From positions 248,001 to 312,000 of the forward strand of contig JABYQQ010000027.1 in NCBI GenBank assembly GCA_022605405.1: a DNA stretch of 64,000 bases. The letters are read 5' to 3'. Each line of letters begins with the position of its first letter. The stretch's first letter is position 1. The notes below the pieces were generated by a model. It did not search any database. It saw only the letters and a program-made list of their open reading frames with translations, and was not told where the DNA came from. Of the stretch, positions 33,527 through 45,554 are shown piece by piece. Made by a program: the position numbers and the translations under genes. The stretch is from Earliella scabrosa. Taxonomy: Eukaryota > Basidiomycota > Agaricomycetes > Polyporales > Polyporaceae.

Positions 33527-35471
33527 CTAGAATATTGCCAGAAAGTCATCTCTCAGATCCTCCGAGTCGTCGGTCAGGATCATGTCCACTGCGAGGCAGG
33601 CATCAGTTGAACCAGTTAAGCTAGATAGAGAATGCATATATTACCGTCAGGAGACACACCGTCACTTGCCTCAGAGGCAACACTGGTCTGAGAGTCGAGC
33701 GATGAGAGGGTGGAAGAGCTAATCTTGTTCCAGAGCCTGTTGACCAAGCGGCTATGCAGCGCCGCACGGACGTTCTCCTCCCTCTCTTCGTTAGATTCCA
33801 GGATGGGACGTCGCCAGGGCACGACTTGGCCGTGCGTGTACGCCGTACGGATGTTGCGACCCGTTACCGAGTTGTAGACCCCAATGTAGTCGTCGCAGAG
33901 CAGGCAGGGACGTTTGGATATTCCGATGTAGGGAATGAGCTCTTCCTCGCATGCGGGGTGCTCATGGAGGAACACGTCGAGATGAGCGAGAACCGCACAC
34001 TCGCAGTGTACGTGAGTACCCAACGTCAGTGTCTTCGAGTCTGCGTACATCGTTGGCACCTTCATAACCGAGCACAAACATCAACTCACCTGGCTCCTTC
34101 GTGCTGTGCGTACTAGTATTGGTCCTAACCTCGGAGTTGTACTGATCTGTATACCCAGTGCCCACGTTGAGCGAACCACACATCTTGGATATGAACACGA
34201 CCATACCGCTTTCCGTATCCTGCAAGAATTTCGTGATTCTCTTCTCGTCGCCCACCTTTATGCCCCGAGCTTCCAAGAGCTCTTCGACGGTGTCCGACGT
34301 GGCGGTGAAATGGCCTTTCGACGGTGTGAGACATGTCCGTGGGACGCACTCAACTTTGAATGCAACGGAGAAGACGCGAGAGAAGGTGCGGGATCCAAGA
34401 AGTCGAATGAACTTGTTGAAGCCGTTGTGGATGTACACAAGCTTCGCAAGCCAGTGCTCGAGGTCGAAGTTCTTCATGGTCCTCTTGTCATTGGAAGCGA
34501 GGTACTCTGAAGTACATCGCCGTCAGTGCCTCTGGCGGAGTGACATACACACCGCACGTACGCCTCATGTAGTCATTGAAGTCTTTTGCGAATGTGGAGA
34601 AGGTTTCGACCGAAGATGCCTTTGATATCCAGTACAGAGCTTTCCGCAGTGTTTCGACGTCAAGTTCCTCACCCGGCTGCGTCGACAGAATAGTATGTAG
34701 ATGTCCCAGACCGCGGCACAAAATCCGGAGGGAGGATAGTAGCTTGCCGTCGCGTGCCGTCTGGTCCTTCAATTTGTTGAGGATAGGAAGTTCCTCTGCT
34801 GTGATCATGCCTCGATTGTGCAACGAATCGTCGAGAATGTCGTGTGCGAGCGTGCGGAAGTGGGTATAGCGATCGGCCGCGACGAGCCGCTTGTAGAGTT
34901 TCTGCCGGGAATGGCGAAGAAGACCGTACTCCAAGTCGAGGAGCGCTTTCTCCAATGGGTCCGAGGTGGTAGGCGAGATGAATGCGGGTATCCCGAGCGA
35001 GAGGGACGCCGCGTGGGGGTCAAACTTTCCCTTCGCCTCTTCGTCCGCCTCCTCGTTGGACCCCACCTTCGCCGCACTGCTGGCCTCTGCTCCCTTTGTG
35101 GCGTGTCGAGCGATGGCATGTCGGCGAGCTTCGGACAGCTTGCCCAAGATGAAGAGGAGGTGTTTCGGAACACACTCCGGGACAGAGTCATCGACAGAGT
35201 TATGTTGAGCGACGAAAAAGAGCAGTCGCGAGTCGGGCGCATCGGGGAGGCAGTCGAAGACAACCGAGAGGGCAACTGCTTGCCCCTGCTCCTCACAGAC
35301 CAAGAGCTGCGCGAGGATATCGAGGAAAGGGGCTGCCCGCTGTTCTAACTTGGTTCCTTGTGGTTTCGCCGTCCGTGCGGGCGGCAGTGGAAGGCGATCA
35401 TAGCGGCCCACGAGAAGACGAGCAATGCAGTCAGGTTCGTCAAGCGGCACGCTCTCGCCCGGCACAGTCAT
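33527..35471 (-). CDS. OTT_1508-like (cytidine-deaminase-fold) protein, copy 1
   Basis: Four exons: 34562-35471, 34090-34506, 33645-34040 and 33527-33588, giving 594 residues, all junctions in frame. The N-terminal ~400 residues are a helical region typical of these fungal proteins (MTVPGESVPLDEPDCIARLL...). The C-terminal part has the zinc-deaminase signature: HVHCECAVLAHLDVFLHEHP (HxE) followed by YIGISKRPCLLCDDYIGVYN (PCxxC). That matches the OTT_1508-like deaminase family, many of which occur in expanded fungal sets and are proposed to act on nucleic acids or as toxin-like or immune effectors; the substrate is unknown. It is divergent from the aminotransferase gene at 35.8 kb and shares its upstream region. 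A second copy starts at 63237. Confidence 0.8.
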
Positions 35472-35842
35472 CGTGAGCGGGGTTAAGGTAAGTGAGCAGA
35501 TTGCAACGGGCAGATCCGGACTCTGCTGTAGACGGTGATCCGGGCCGGATGCCGCTGGCCCCCTGTCGACTGCAACTTGCCTCGACCTGGCATCTCTGTT
35601 CATGGTCTTGTTGTCCTCGTCCATGTCTTGTCGTACATGTCTCGTCGTCGTCTGAACATGCGCGTACGATGCCTACAACGTTAACGGCGCCAGAGGCCAC
35701 TCGGCCTACCGTCGCACGCTCAGCTAAATACAGCCTTGGGCGCCCCTCACGCTGTCGCAAGAACTGACTCCAACTACGACATCTCTCTCTCGACCACCTC
35801 CCATCTTCTCCTTGCTGTCGCGCTTGCGTTGCCTCGGTGGAG

Positions 35843-38377
35843 ATGTTCTTGCGCTCCTCAAGTTCAGCATTCGCACGCCTGTCCTCAGCCTCCTTCAAGT
35901 TCCACCCTCATCTGTCGGCGACATTCTCTTCATGCGTGGCTCGTAGTCAGCAGGACGCTACTGGCAAGGCTACAGGATCTCGCTCGAAACCCGTAATCCC
36001 TTATGCGACGCGCTTGAAGGATGGACGCGCCCTTGCGCTTGACGTGTGGACCGTGTTCAAGTGAGTTGTACCCGCTGCGATGTACGAGCCGCTTCGGCGG
36101 CATGCTCACCACGGATCTCAACTCACAGCGCTGCCAACTTGCCGAAAGACTGCATCAACCTCGGCCAAGGCTACATGAACTTCCCCCCGCCACCGTGGGC
36201 GCGCGAGGCCGCGGAGGAGGCACTCCGCTCGACGGAGGGCAACCACTATTCGCCGGCCAAGGGAAGGCCTAGGCTGAGGCGGGCTTTGAAGGAGTTCTAC
36301 GGGACGCAGTTTGGGAAGGAGCTCGATGCTGAGACGGAGATTCTAGTGACAAGCGGGGCCAACGAAGGTAAGCACACGCTCGTCCTTTCGATTCGTCGCG
36401 CTTGTCCGTGTTGCGCAAGTCCTGCAAGAACGGCGTGCTCGGGCCTCGAGCCTGGCAAGTCGCACCGAGTTCCTGTTGCGAACTTGAACGAGGTGAGCTG
36501 GAGAAGTGCGGTTGCGTGCTGGCGCAGGGTCGTGTCTACCCGTACCCGAACCCGTGCGGGTCCATACCCGCTGGAGACGGGTAAGGGTACGCGCGGGTAC
36601 GGGTGCCCACGGGTGCACCCAAGGGTATACCCTACAGTAGGAAGCTCGGAGCGTCGAGCAGACAGGCTCAATCACACAGAGCGCACCGCGATCGGGCACC
36701 AGACTCATCTCCAAGATGGCTGCTCCATGAGCGGCAAGCATGCTGTCTGCCTAGACACTCTATTCATCGTGCCTCGTCTCGGCAGCGGACAGAGTCAAAG
36801 AAAAAGTGCCCCGAGAACCACTGCGAGTGGTGCACATCCTTGTACTGTACTCCGCGACTAGAGCCACAGTCCCATGTCTGAACGCGCATTGGTACCTCAG
36901 AAGGTTGGCTGTCCTGGGTCCGCTCTCCGACGACTTTGAAGTTCTTCAGAGTCCGAAGCATGCATGAGATATGCCGGATGTGACTCGGTGACTTCGAAGC
37001 AGCGATGCTCACTATTCAATCGCTCATCTAGGTCAATACGCCGCGTTCACCGCGTTCATCGAGCCGGGCGATGAAGTCATCATCTTCGAGCCCTTCTTCG
37101 ACCAGTACCTGCCCTCCATCGCATTCCAGGGCGGCAAATGCGTGTATGTCCCTCTCCACCCTAGCACCGAGCCCGCGTCCGCGCCCGGCGTGAGCATCGG
37201 AAAGAAGACATGGACGCTCGACTTTGACGAGCTCCGGTGCGTCCCACTTCTTCGAATATCCCCGCCTCGGACTCCTTGAGAAGTGTGTGCTGACGACATG
37301 TACAGGAGAGCCTTGACCCCGCGGACGAAGATGATCGTGCTGAACTCGCCGCATAACCCCGTCGGGAAGGTCTTCTCGCGTGCCGAGCTCGAGCAGATCG
37401 CACAGATCGCAGAGGAGCACAACCTCATCGTCATGTCCGACGAAGTGGTGCGTCCCATCGCGTCCAGCCCGCCTTCCTCATACTTAGTTCATGCTGCCAC
37501 GCCCAGTACGAGAGCCTCGTGTTCGACGGCCGCGAGCACGTCCGCTTCGCCACGCTCCCCGGCATGTGGGACCGCACCATCACCGTCGGCTCCGCAGGAA
37601 GTAAGCTCACTCTTCCCTCCTGCTCTCTCTGCTCAGTTTGTCCTTTCCAACTGACGACGCCCGACCCCCGCAGAGCTCTTCGCTGCGACAGGCTGGCGTA
37701 TTGGCTGGCTCATCGGCCCCCCGTCCCTCATCGGGCCCTCGCTCGCCGCGACAACGCGCATCGTCTTCTGCTCGAACACGCCCATGCAAGAAGCCGCTGC
37801 CGCGGGGCTCGAGCAGGCGCGCGGGCGCGGGTTCTTCGCACAGCAGCTCGCGGAGTACGAGGAGCGCCGGAGGGTGCTCGTCAGTGCGTTTGAGGAGCTC
37901 GGGCTGGAGTATACGTGGCCTGAGGGGAGCTATTTTGTCTTGCTGGTGAGTCCCGCGGAGGTCTTGAGTGGGGAGGGCGTGCTGATGGCGTCGGTGCGCA
38001 GGATATCTCGAGGGTGCGCTGGCCGGAGGATTATCCGTTCCCGCCGACGATGGAGGGGCGCGGACGGGACTTCAAGTATGTGTCGCTGTCGCCGTCGTTC
38101 ATTCTGCACTCGTGTTCAAGCTCACTCGTGTCCTCAGGGCGTCGTGGTTCATCGCGAACGAGATTGGCGTCTCGTCGATCCCGGTCAGCGAGGTATGTCC
38201 AAGTTGCGTGCGTTGACGGTGGTGCACTGATCAGAATCTCGACTCGGATTGTAGTTCTACTGCGAGGAGCACGTCGGCATCGGGGAGAACTACGCGCGGT
38301 TCGCGTTCTGCAAGGACCTCGAGACACTGCGGCGCGCGGGCGAGCGACTGCAGCGTTTGCGCCAGTATCTCGTCTAG
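35843..38377 (+). CDS. BNA3: Kynurenine aminotransferase (PLP, class I/II)
   Basis: Nine exons: 35843-36060, 36129-36367, 37032-37236, 37306-37447, 37507-37600, 37674-37945, 38002-38075, 38138-38192 and 38255-38377, giving 473 residues. The N-terminus MFLRSSSSAFARLSSASFKF looks like a mitochondrial presequence. Family landmarks: DCINLGQGYMNFPPPPW, NHYSPAKGRPRLRRAL, GDEVIIFEPFFDQYLPSI, LNSPHNPVGKVFSRAELEQI (Asn binding PLP), SDEVYESLVFDG (Asp/Tyr) and the Schiff-base lysine in TVGSAGKLFAATGWRIGWLI. It converts kynurenine to kynurenate, with likely activity on other amino acids, alongside tryptophan catabolism. Intron 2 (36368-37031) is 664 nt, ten times the local norm. A 5'-truncated copy lies at 62.5-63.1 kb. 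Confidence 0.92.
36368..37031 (+). repeat. Oversized intron with GGGTAC-type degenerate repeats
   Basis: Intron 2 of the aminotransferase gene. The segment 36530-36650 is rich in GGGTAC, GTACCC and GGGTGC motifs in both orientations, a pattern of decayed inverted-repeat insertions in basidiomycete genomes. The remaining introns of the gene are 55-75 nt. Read as an insertion into the intron. Confidence 0.5.
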
Positions 38378-38607
38378 ACTGGAGAGTCTCGGCATTCCGC
38401 CTGCTATGCTTGTACGTCCACTTGTCCCGATCTTTTATGACTCTGAATGGCGCCCTAGGTGCACATTCACGATCTCGCGCTACCACACTTGTCCATGTTC
38501 CTGAGAGGAAAACAAGAGAACGGTAATCAACCGAGCCAAGTTCATGCGCAAGCCACGTCGAGTCTCGATGACGTGTACAGTCTGATATCGGATGCTTGTG
38601 CGGCCGT

Positions 38608-40796
38608 TCACTTCGAGCCTTTCCTCGGTTTCTGCAGGGAGCATGAGTTTTCAGAGGAGATCAACTCAGTGGGAGAAGTGCACAGACCTTGCGCGCAGGC
38701 TGATCGTCTCCCTCATCTGCCGAATCGTCATCTCTCTGTCTCTTGGATCGAGTGTTCGCTTGCGCGGTGCGCGAGGGGCTGGAGCCCTCCATCTGGACAT
38801 CCGTGACCACACCCTCCTTTCTCGGACGGCCGCGCTCTCTCTTGGGTGCCTCCGTGCGCGATCCGCTCGCAATTGGGCTCTCTGGGGGCGTGTCGGGGAG
38901 GGGGTTCTTCCTCGGTCTGCCACGCGCCCTCATCGGTGGCAACTCTGCCGATTCTTCCTCCGCCTTTCTCTTCGGAGGCCGCCCGCGCGGTCGCTCACAT
39001 GGTTCAGTTGATATTCTAGCAGTAGCCGCGCGGGCGGCCCCTGCCCCTATGGTCTTTGTGTTCTTGCTTCCTGGAGGGCATGCGCCTTTGCCCTTCGGTG
39101 GCGGATCGAAGCCAGGGGAAGGAGACTTCTGGATCCCCTGCGCTATGGTTGCTAGCGTCCATGCGGGCTTCGGGCTCATCGCGCGCGAAGGAGTCGAGGG
39201 ATGCGTATGCCTTGACTGGACAGACCGTGATCTAGAGCGAGGAAAGGCTCGAATCCGCGAGAAAGGTGGACTGTGTGTCGTTCGAGCGAATGGTGAAGCA
39301 TGACGCTGGAAGGGTGGGCTGGCTGTTGCCTGTTCTTCGGATGGTGCCCAGGCAATGCTTGCTTCTTCAGTCGACGTGTCCATGTCCTCCTTCAAAAGCA
39401 TTGCGACTGAAACGATCATGAGCACACGTCGGGGTCACCGGAAGGACCACATACCGCCCTCAAAGTCCACTGTGATTGGTGGTTTGCAGGCGTTCAGAAG
39501 CATCTGAACGGTGCCGTATGTGTCCATCTCTCCATGCTTGACGAGTATATGTCTCAGATCGTCATCCGAGGCTAACGCGCAAGTAGCATCCGTGTTCTGT
39601 GCAGGAGTACGCAGCATTAGACTAATCCAAAGATGGTAATGCGTTAACAGGGGCTCAACGTACTTCAAGTATATAATCTAGAATGTCATTGACTGGATCG
39701 TATAGCATCTAGTGGATGCGGGTTGCCAGTGGCTTCAGGCCAACGAAGAAGAAATCGGGTTCAACTCACCTCCGTGCCCTGGGTCGCCGTTCTCTCGATG
39801 ATGATTGAAGAAGACGTTGGAGACAGAGACCCAGCATCCTCATCACTTCCCTCTGCTACTGCGCCATCCTCAACCTCCGGAGATGGCGAACGATTAGCAG
39901 GGGATTCCTCGTTAGCAGCGGCACGGATCACTTTTGGCGCCAGTATCCGCCGACGCTTGTACTTGTAGTAATGGAGGAAGACACATTGATCACGTTTCGG
40001 GAGGCCATCCTCATCCGTGCTGTCTTCGAGGGTCCGCTCTGGGCCAGAGCGATGCTCCATCGACGCAGCCGACTCTTGCGAAACCCCGAAGGAGAAGGCC
40101 GCTTTGGCGGACGGTGCGAACTCCCCTCCAAACATGAGCTCGCACTCGCGCGCGCGATGGGTCGCTGCCGCGAGGGCCCATTCGGCCGTCTTCACACATC
40201 CGGAGACAAAGATGATGTCATGGGGCTTGATGTCCAGACGGAATATGTCCTGAGCAAAGCGGCACCATGACTCATGGTTTCGCACTATGTATCGAGTGAG
40301 GTCTTTGGACGGATGGAGAGACTCCCGGACGGCCTCGTGCTTCAGCACGAGCATTGCACCCTGGTCATCAGCGCACTTGAAGCGCAGCGTTCCGGAGAAC
40401 GCGGCACCCGGGATGCCAGATTCTCTGCGAAGCAGCACCGTCACAACTCACGGTTGAAGAAGTGGAGTCGCTGGGCACTCACAGCGCTCCCTCTACATTC
40501 CTTGCCACGACGCTCTTGCTGCAGATGGGACCGGCCGAGATGGCGTTTGATCGGCGATGGAGAAGTGTATCCGGGTAGGCGAACGGCTCATAGTCCTCCG
40601 GGATGCCAGAGCGCTGATGAACCGGATGCTCGGAGGGCAGGGTAGCATTAAAGAGTCGGTAGAACCCGCCGTCTAGGATATAGCCGACGTCCCCTATGAG
40701 CAATTCGCCAGATTTGGTGGGCTCGGGTTCCCATAGTGGGTGGCCGTGAGCCTGCTGAAGCATCAGCTTGGTGTAGACATGACACGCAAGTCCCAT
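38608..40796 (-). CDS. Unknown protein with C-terminal AT-hooks
   Basis: Six exons: 40483-40796, 39770-40424, 39664-39708, 39455-39596, 38688-39406 and 38608-38631, giving ~632 residues. The N-terminal part (HGHPLWEPEP, GDVGYILDGGFYRLFNAT, then CADDQGAMLVLK, DIIFVSGCVKTAEWALAA) is a conserved-looking agaricomycete domain of unknown function. The next module ends DPVNDILDYILE / LASDDDLRHIL. The last large exon is disordered and carries three AT-hooks: RPRGRPPKRK, RARGRPRKN and RERGRPRKEG, so DNA minor-groove binding is likely. A nuclear, chromatin-related role is inference. Without the last intron the protein ends at 38661 (KVCALLPLS); with it, at the more basic KKPRKGSK. The spliced form is preferred but unproven. 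Confidence 0.7.
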
Positions 40797-41506
40797 TGAG
40801 AAGATGGTGGTGCAAGAGGGAGGGTAGGGGAGGAGGGTGGAGAATCGATTGGCAAGGAGGAAGCGTCTTCACGGATGGGGGATATAAATGCATATTTCTG
40901 TACCTGCATCCTGTCAGCCACTGTCCATTCCGGTTGTTGTGGAAAACGTCACATAGGTGGCATGAGGCACTATTCTTTGGCTCTGCTCCCGCGTATGCGG
41001 ATATATGCTTCTGTCAGGACGTTGTAAGTGCTCGGAGCTGCACTGGAACCTTGTACGCCATAGGATCAGAAATTCCGTGGGCTGTGTCAGAAATGGAACA
41101 GGTACAGGGTAGCAAGCTATTGTTAGCGTAGAATCTGGAGCGAAGGTCATCAGAATGAGAATGAGACACGTCATTCGTGGATAGCATTATGATTTCCCAC
41201 CTCATCCAGATGGGATGCCGGTCGAATTCATCGGACAGCATGTCAATTTCTACTCCGAACTTCAGACATGACCACATGAGCCGGCCTGACATCTCTCAAA
41301 CTTTGTTCAGGACATGCCAGGCAAGTGTCGGGATCATGGGTTGCCATCGAAGTATGAGATATTCACCATTGACGGCTTGGATTCCGCATCGCAGCTCATT
41401 GTGATCCCTGAAGAGTGTCAAGCCCACGGCGACCGGTCACAAAAATATCGTAAAGCCAGAGCGCCTTGTCCATCAGAGGCCATATTCGCATAACCACACA
41501 GACAGT
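40797..41506. other. Intergenic
   Basis: About 0.7 kb between the AT-hook gene start and the 3' end of the F-box-family gene. No supported feature. Confidence 0.4.
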
Positions 41507-43473
41507 TCACCCGCTGTACACCCCCTGCTCAGAGTCGGAGAGTCCGCTATTAGCACGCCACCGTAAGGACCATTCAGACAGAACAACAGGATACTCACCT
41601 GCATCACATCATCCATCAATATTCCCGCGGCCGGGGTCGCAGCGGCCATACTCGGCGGCACGCTTACAAGATGCATACGACACGGATAACCCGAACGGAC
41701 CCTCTCCGACCAAGGCGGCACGTCCTTCTCGTCCTCAGCGTTGCAACTGTGATTCCCAATCGCCATGAATTTGGCGTCCTCCTGACCATCGCCTCTGCCT
41801 CTAGATGCATCGAGATATGGAGCGATATCAAACACCCAGATATGTTGACACGCCCTGTCGCCCTGGATCGCAACACGCGTCCCACAGGCGGTAACGACCG
41901 CGCTCCAAGCCAAGCCGCCGGACATTCTGATTCTCGCGAGTCGTGCGCCCGTGGGACCCCATTGCGCCCATTCCAGGGTGCGTGTCATCTGACGCGGACG
42001 CCCTTGATCGATGTCCCGGCGTTCGCTGCAATGCTTCAACCCGCGGAGATGCCGGCGCAAGGTCGAGAGAGGGACGAAGAACATGTACAGGTCGGGCTCT
42101 GGCTCAAGGTGAGTAGAGTGTGCATCCGCGTTCACGCTGTGCGGTTGGGAGAACGCGAGCCGAAGGGCGAGAACGGCGCGCGCGGGATCATGGTGGAAGT
42201 ACGGTCGATCGTCCGGATGGAGCTGTGGACGGTGGAGGTAGCTCGGCGTCGTGGCCATCGTACAGGGAAGTCTTGCCTGGGGAAGTTGCAGAAAGACGAC
42301 CGGTTCACGACGGTTTGCGCGCGAGTCAGTCGTGCCCTCCAGCGGCGTGAGGGAAAAGATGCGGATTCCATCGTGGGTGGAGACGATAGCATGGGATGAG
42401 TCCAGAACGTGGCACGTCCCTCCTGACCCGCTTCTGTAGCGCTAGATGGGTGGTGAGCATCTCTGCAACTATAGAGCATTATCGGATGACGAACCCAGAC
42501 CATGACACCCGTCTTCCAGTTGATGACCCACATCTCCGTCTCATCATGAATATTGCTATACCCAAGATACATCAGAAGTGGCTGGTGGACGTTCAGGGCA
42601 ACGAGGTCTTCATGAAGCTCGAGGCTGATCTCACGCTGATGCGCGAAATAAGGCACCTCAATATCATGTTGGACGGCGAGTGGATGAGGACAGTCTTGCG
42701 AGATGGACAAGAACTGAACGATTGACGGTCTACAGGGAACATAGCACTCCGGTGAGTGCTGCGCAAAAGAGGAAATCATGTATGCATCGGTGGCGTACCT
42801 GGTATCAATGCTCGCAGGGACAGCGACAACGAGCAAGTCTTGAGACAGGTCCACGGCGTAGACACTTCGGGAGGGCGTGTCGAGATTGGTGAGACCCTGT
42901 AATTCTCTGCAAGTGATCGTTCGCTCTGGCAGGCCCATGAGCTTGTTGCCTGGACGATGAATCACAAGCCGCCGGCTGGGACTGTTACCAGCTGTATACA
43001 CGCGAATGCAGCCGGCTTGAACAAGGTTCATCGTGTCCATCGATCCTTGACCGTCTGGCACACCCATGAGACCATCGAGGGACGCGCCGGCGGGTCGTGC
43101 TTCAGTGTAATTCTGCAAGCGATCCACCTTATCGACGACGGGCATCTCTTCACGATCGCCGTCGAGCATACCCGCACAGGCGAGTTTGACTCGGTACTGC
43201 AGAGCGCCATCGTTCTCGATAAGTCCCGCAAGCAGACCGCATACCTATAAGATAGCTCTGTCAGCTTGGGTATGAGAGGAGAGCTAATACTGGCTCCACC
43301 TGCCGACAGGATACAACGTCGATAGGGTCCAAGTGGCACAGGAGCCGGATTAGGAGGTCTGTGGGGATATCTACGAGGTGCATGTTCGAGGGCGTCGTGA
43401 CCACCTTTGGAGCTGCCGCACTGGAGATGGTCGACGCGTTGGAGTTGGACAGATGACCCTCTAAATCCTTCAA
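41507..43473 (-). CDS. Large F-box-family protein, paralogue 1
   Basis: Four exons: 43300-43473, 42495-43244, 41599-42441 and 41507-41524, giving ~594 residues. The N-terminal F-box core is HLVDIPTDLLIRLLCHLDPI / DVVSCRQ (about residues 31-58), interrupted by intron 1 at the same place as in the 57 kb paralogue. Downstream blocks shared with that paralogue: VDLSQDLLVVAVP, CPHPLAVQHD, INWKTGVMVW, GGTCHVLDSSHAIV, the PDDRPYFHHDPA block, FFVPLSTLRRHL, WAQWGPTGARL and YPCRMHLVSVPP. This large C-terminal region is common in Polyporales F-box proteins and may be a degenerate beta-propeller (inference). If the last intron is retained, the protein instead ends at 41473. Likely an SCF adaptor with unknown target. 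Confidence 0.8.
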
Positions 43474-45490
43474 ATATATGTCGTGGACGAACGGCGCTCA
43501 ATGTTGATGAGAGAACTCCTCTGACCCCTAGCTGTCCCTGCACCAATTCGAATGATGGTGGGCACAATTGATTGGGTCGATCTATGAGCGGATTGGAGCT
43601 CGCAGCGTCAACGCATGAAGAATGTAGGGGCGTGTGTCAGATTTTGTGAACCCCTTACGGCCGCGCAAATTGATGGACTTTCGATCGGTGATTTAGCGAC
43701 CCTGCAATCTTATCTGAAGGCACCCTGAACCCAAACCATCTCGCAGCTAACGGTGGGACGAAGGCACTTGTAGCGCTTCTTCAAGTTCAAGTTGCGAACG
43801 CCGGACATCAGTGACCGAGGCCTCAATGAGTGGCAGACCTCTTGCCATGGCCTCGACAAGGCTGTGTAGGGAATAGAAGGAGGACGACATCTCGTGAAGT
43901 TAGAGTTGAGTCGCCCTTATCGCGAAGGTTTGTAGCAAAGCGGTAAAACCTGGATGCGATGCCGTGTATGCCCCCGGGACGAAAGGAAGGCTGAGAAAAA
44001 GGGTATAATATGAAAAATTGAATATGGTGACGCACGGAGTGAGCCCCCAGTTCGCAACGTGCTCAGCACCCGAGGATTCGCGGCACATTCTCCGACGTCA
44101 GGCTTGTAAGTTGTATCACTGCAAATTTGAACCATCGGATCGCGGCACTTCAGATACGCGCACGAGCTCAGGCTTAAGGGTACCATGATTTGGTATCAGT
44201 GCATAGCGCGTCAAGTGCTGCGCAGCTAGTGAGGCGAAGCTGAGGTCGAGGTCGAGGTAGTAAGTGACGAAGAGTAAGACGGCCGGTATCGAAGCGGGCC
44301 GGGCGCGTGGTTTGATAGCCGCCCCGGCCGGGCAGGGGGCCGGCCAGAAGTTGCCACCCACTCACAACGCTCGCCAGACATTCCGTGAGTACTAGTCAGT
44401 AATGCGCACCTTAGATAGTGAACTATACTAACTCTTACAGCTGACAGTAAACCAGACCAGCCCACCAGCGCGGTTGACTCCGGTACTGCTTATCCCGCGG
44501 TGCCTTGCCCTCAGTAGAACAATCTGTGGAAAGTCTCGCTTGTCTGAGCTCTTAGAAGATGCATGTCTATGACTTACCCTCCTCCTGGAAGCGTCCTACC
44601 TGAGTCTGAACATCACCCTCTGGTAGTTTCCCACAAGGTTTGACGGCAAGTTAACTCGAAGATGCTGCCTAAGGAAATTCTGCTGTCCGGTCAGAAGCGC
44701 GAGGAAGCACACTGAAGGAGGGCGGCACTCAGACGGCCACGGTGACCGACGCGAGGACCGTCCATCTTGTCATCTGCATGATCTACCATCCTTCCCACCT
44801 ACTCCATTCACGCAGTCCGCCCATATACACTCGCTGATCCGCTATGCGGAAGCTAGGAGAAGTAGACATGTCACGCACGCACATCCTTAAGTTGGCCATC
44901 CTCAGCCACTTCTCAGGATGCTTTCATCCTGTTTGCCCCTTCCAGTGAGTATCACTGGTGATGCTTCCAACGGTATGTGATGCAATGAGCCTTATGCTTG
45001 ACTCCAGTGCTGACGGGTTTACGGCGGTGTGCTACGCAGCGAACCGCGTGCACGTACGTTAACGTTGCTATTCACAATCTCGTCTAGAGACCGCGATCTT
45101 GTTCGTTACGAAAGATGGCAACCGCATAACCGCTTGTCCGACTACTGTGATAGAAGCCGCCGAGGAACATCCCCGGTCAGAACGTCCGGATCCGCCATGC
45201 TGTCCAGCATGCGCATGCAATCGGTGTGCCCCAGTGCCTCACGTCGTGCATAGGTACTCAGTCATCAAGGGGCTGGTTGTATGGCGTACGTGCAGCGTAC
45301 GTGTGAAGATGATGCTATGGTTAATCGCGGCAATACATCACTGGCAAGGTGTGCTTGTCCAACTCAAGGTTTGTCACTTCAATTCACGGGCTGACTCTCA
45401 CAGCACAGCTGAGCTTTCCACACTCAGTGCGATGTACGTTTAAATGACTACATAGCACCGCAACGATAGATTGTACCACCAAAGAAAGGC
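43474..45490. other. 2 kb gene-free stretch
   Basis: No supported gene on either strand. Local GC varies, and there is a GGCCGGCC-rich patch near 44320-44345. Nothing further seen. Confidence 0.4.
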
Positions 45491-45554
45491 GGTCAGGACT
45501 CAGGACGGTCAGGACTCAGGACGGTCAGGACTCAGGACGGTCAGGACTCAGGAC
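45491..45554. repeat. 16-bp tandem repeat, 4 copies
   Basis: Unit GGTCAGGACTCAGGAC repeated four times without mismatch at 45491, 45507, 45523 and 45539. Perfect copies indicate recent slippage. Confidence 0.9.

Noticed and set aside
34818..35348. Plus-strand open frame over the deaminase gene
   Set aside because: Antisense of the coding exon; the minus-strand frame is conserved in the second copy.
37028..37458. Minus-strand frames over the aminotransferase exons
   Set aside because: Shadows of exons 3 and 4, which carry clear aminotransferase motifs on the plus strand.
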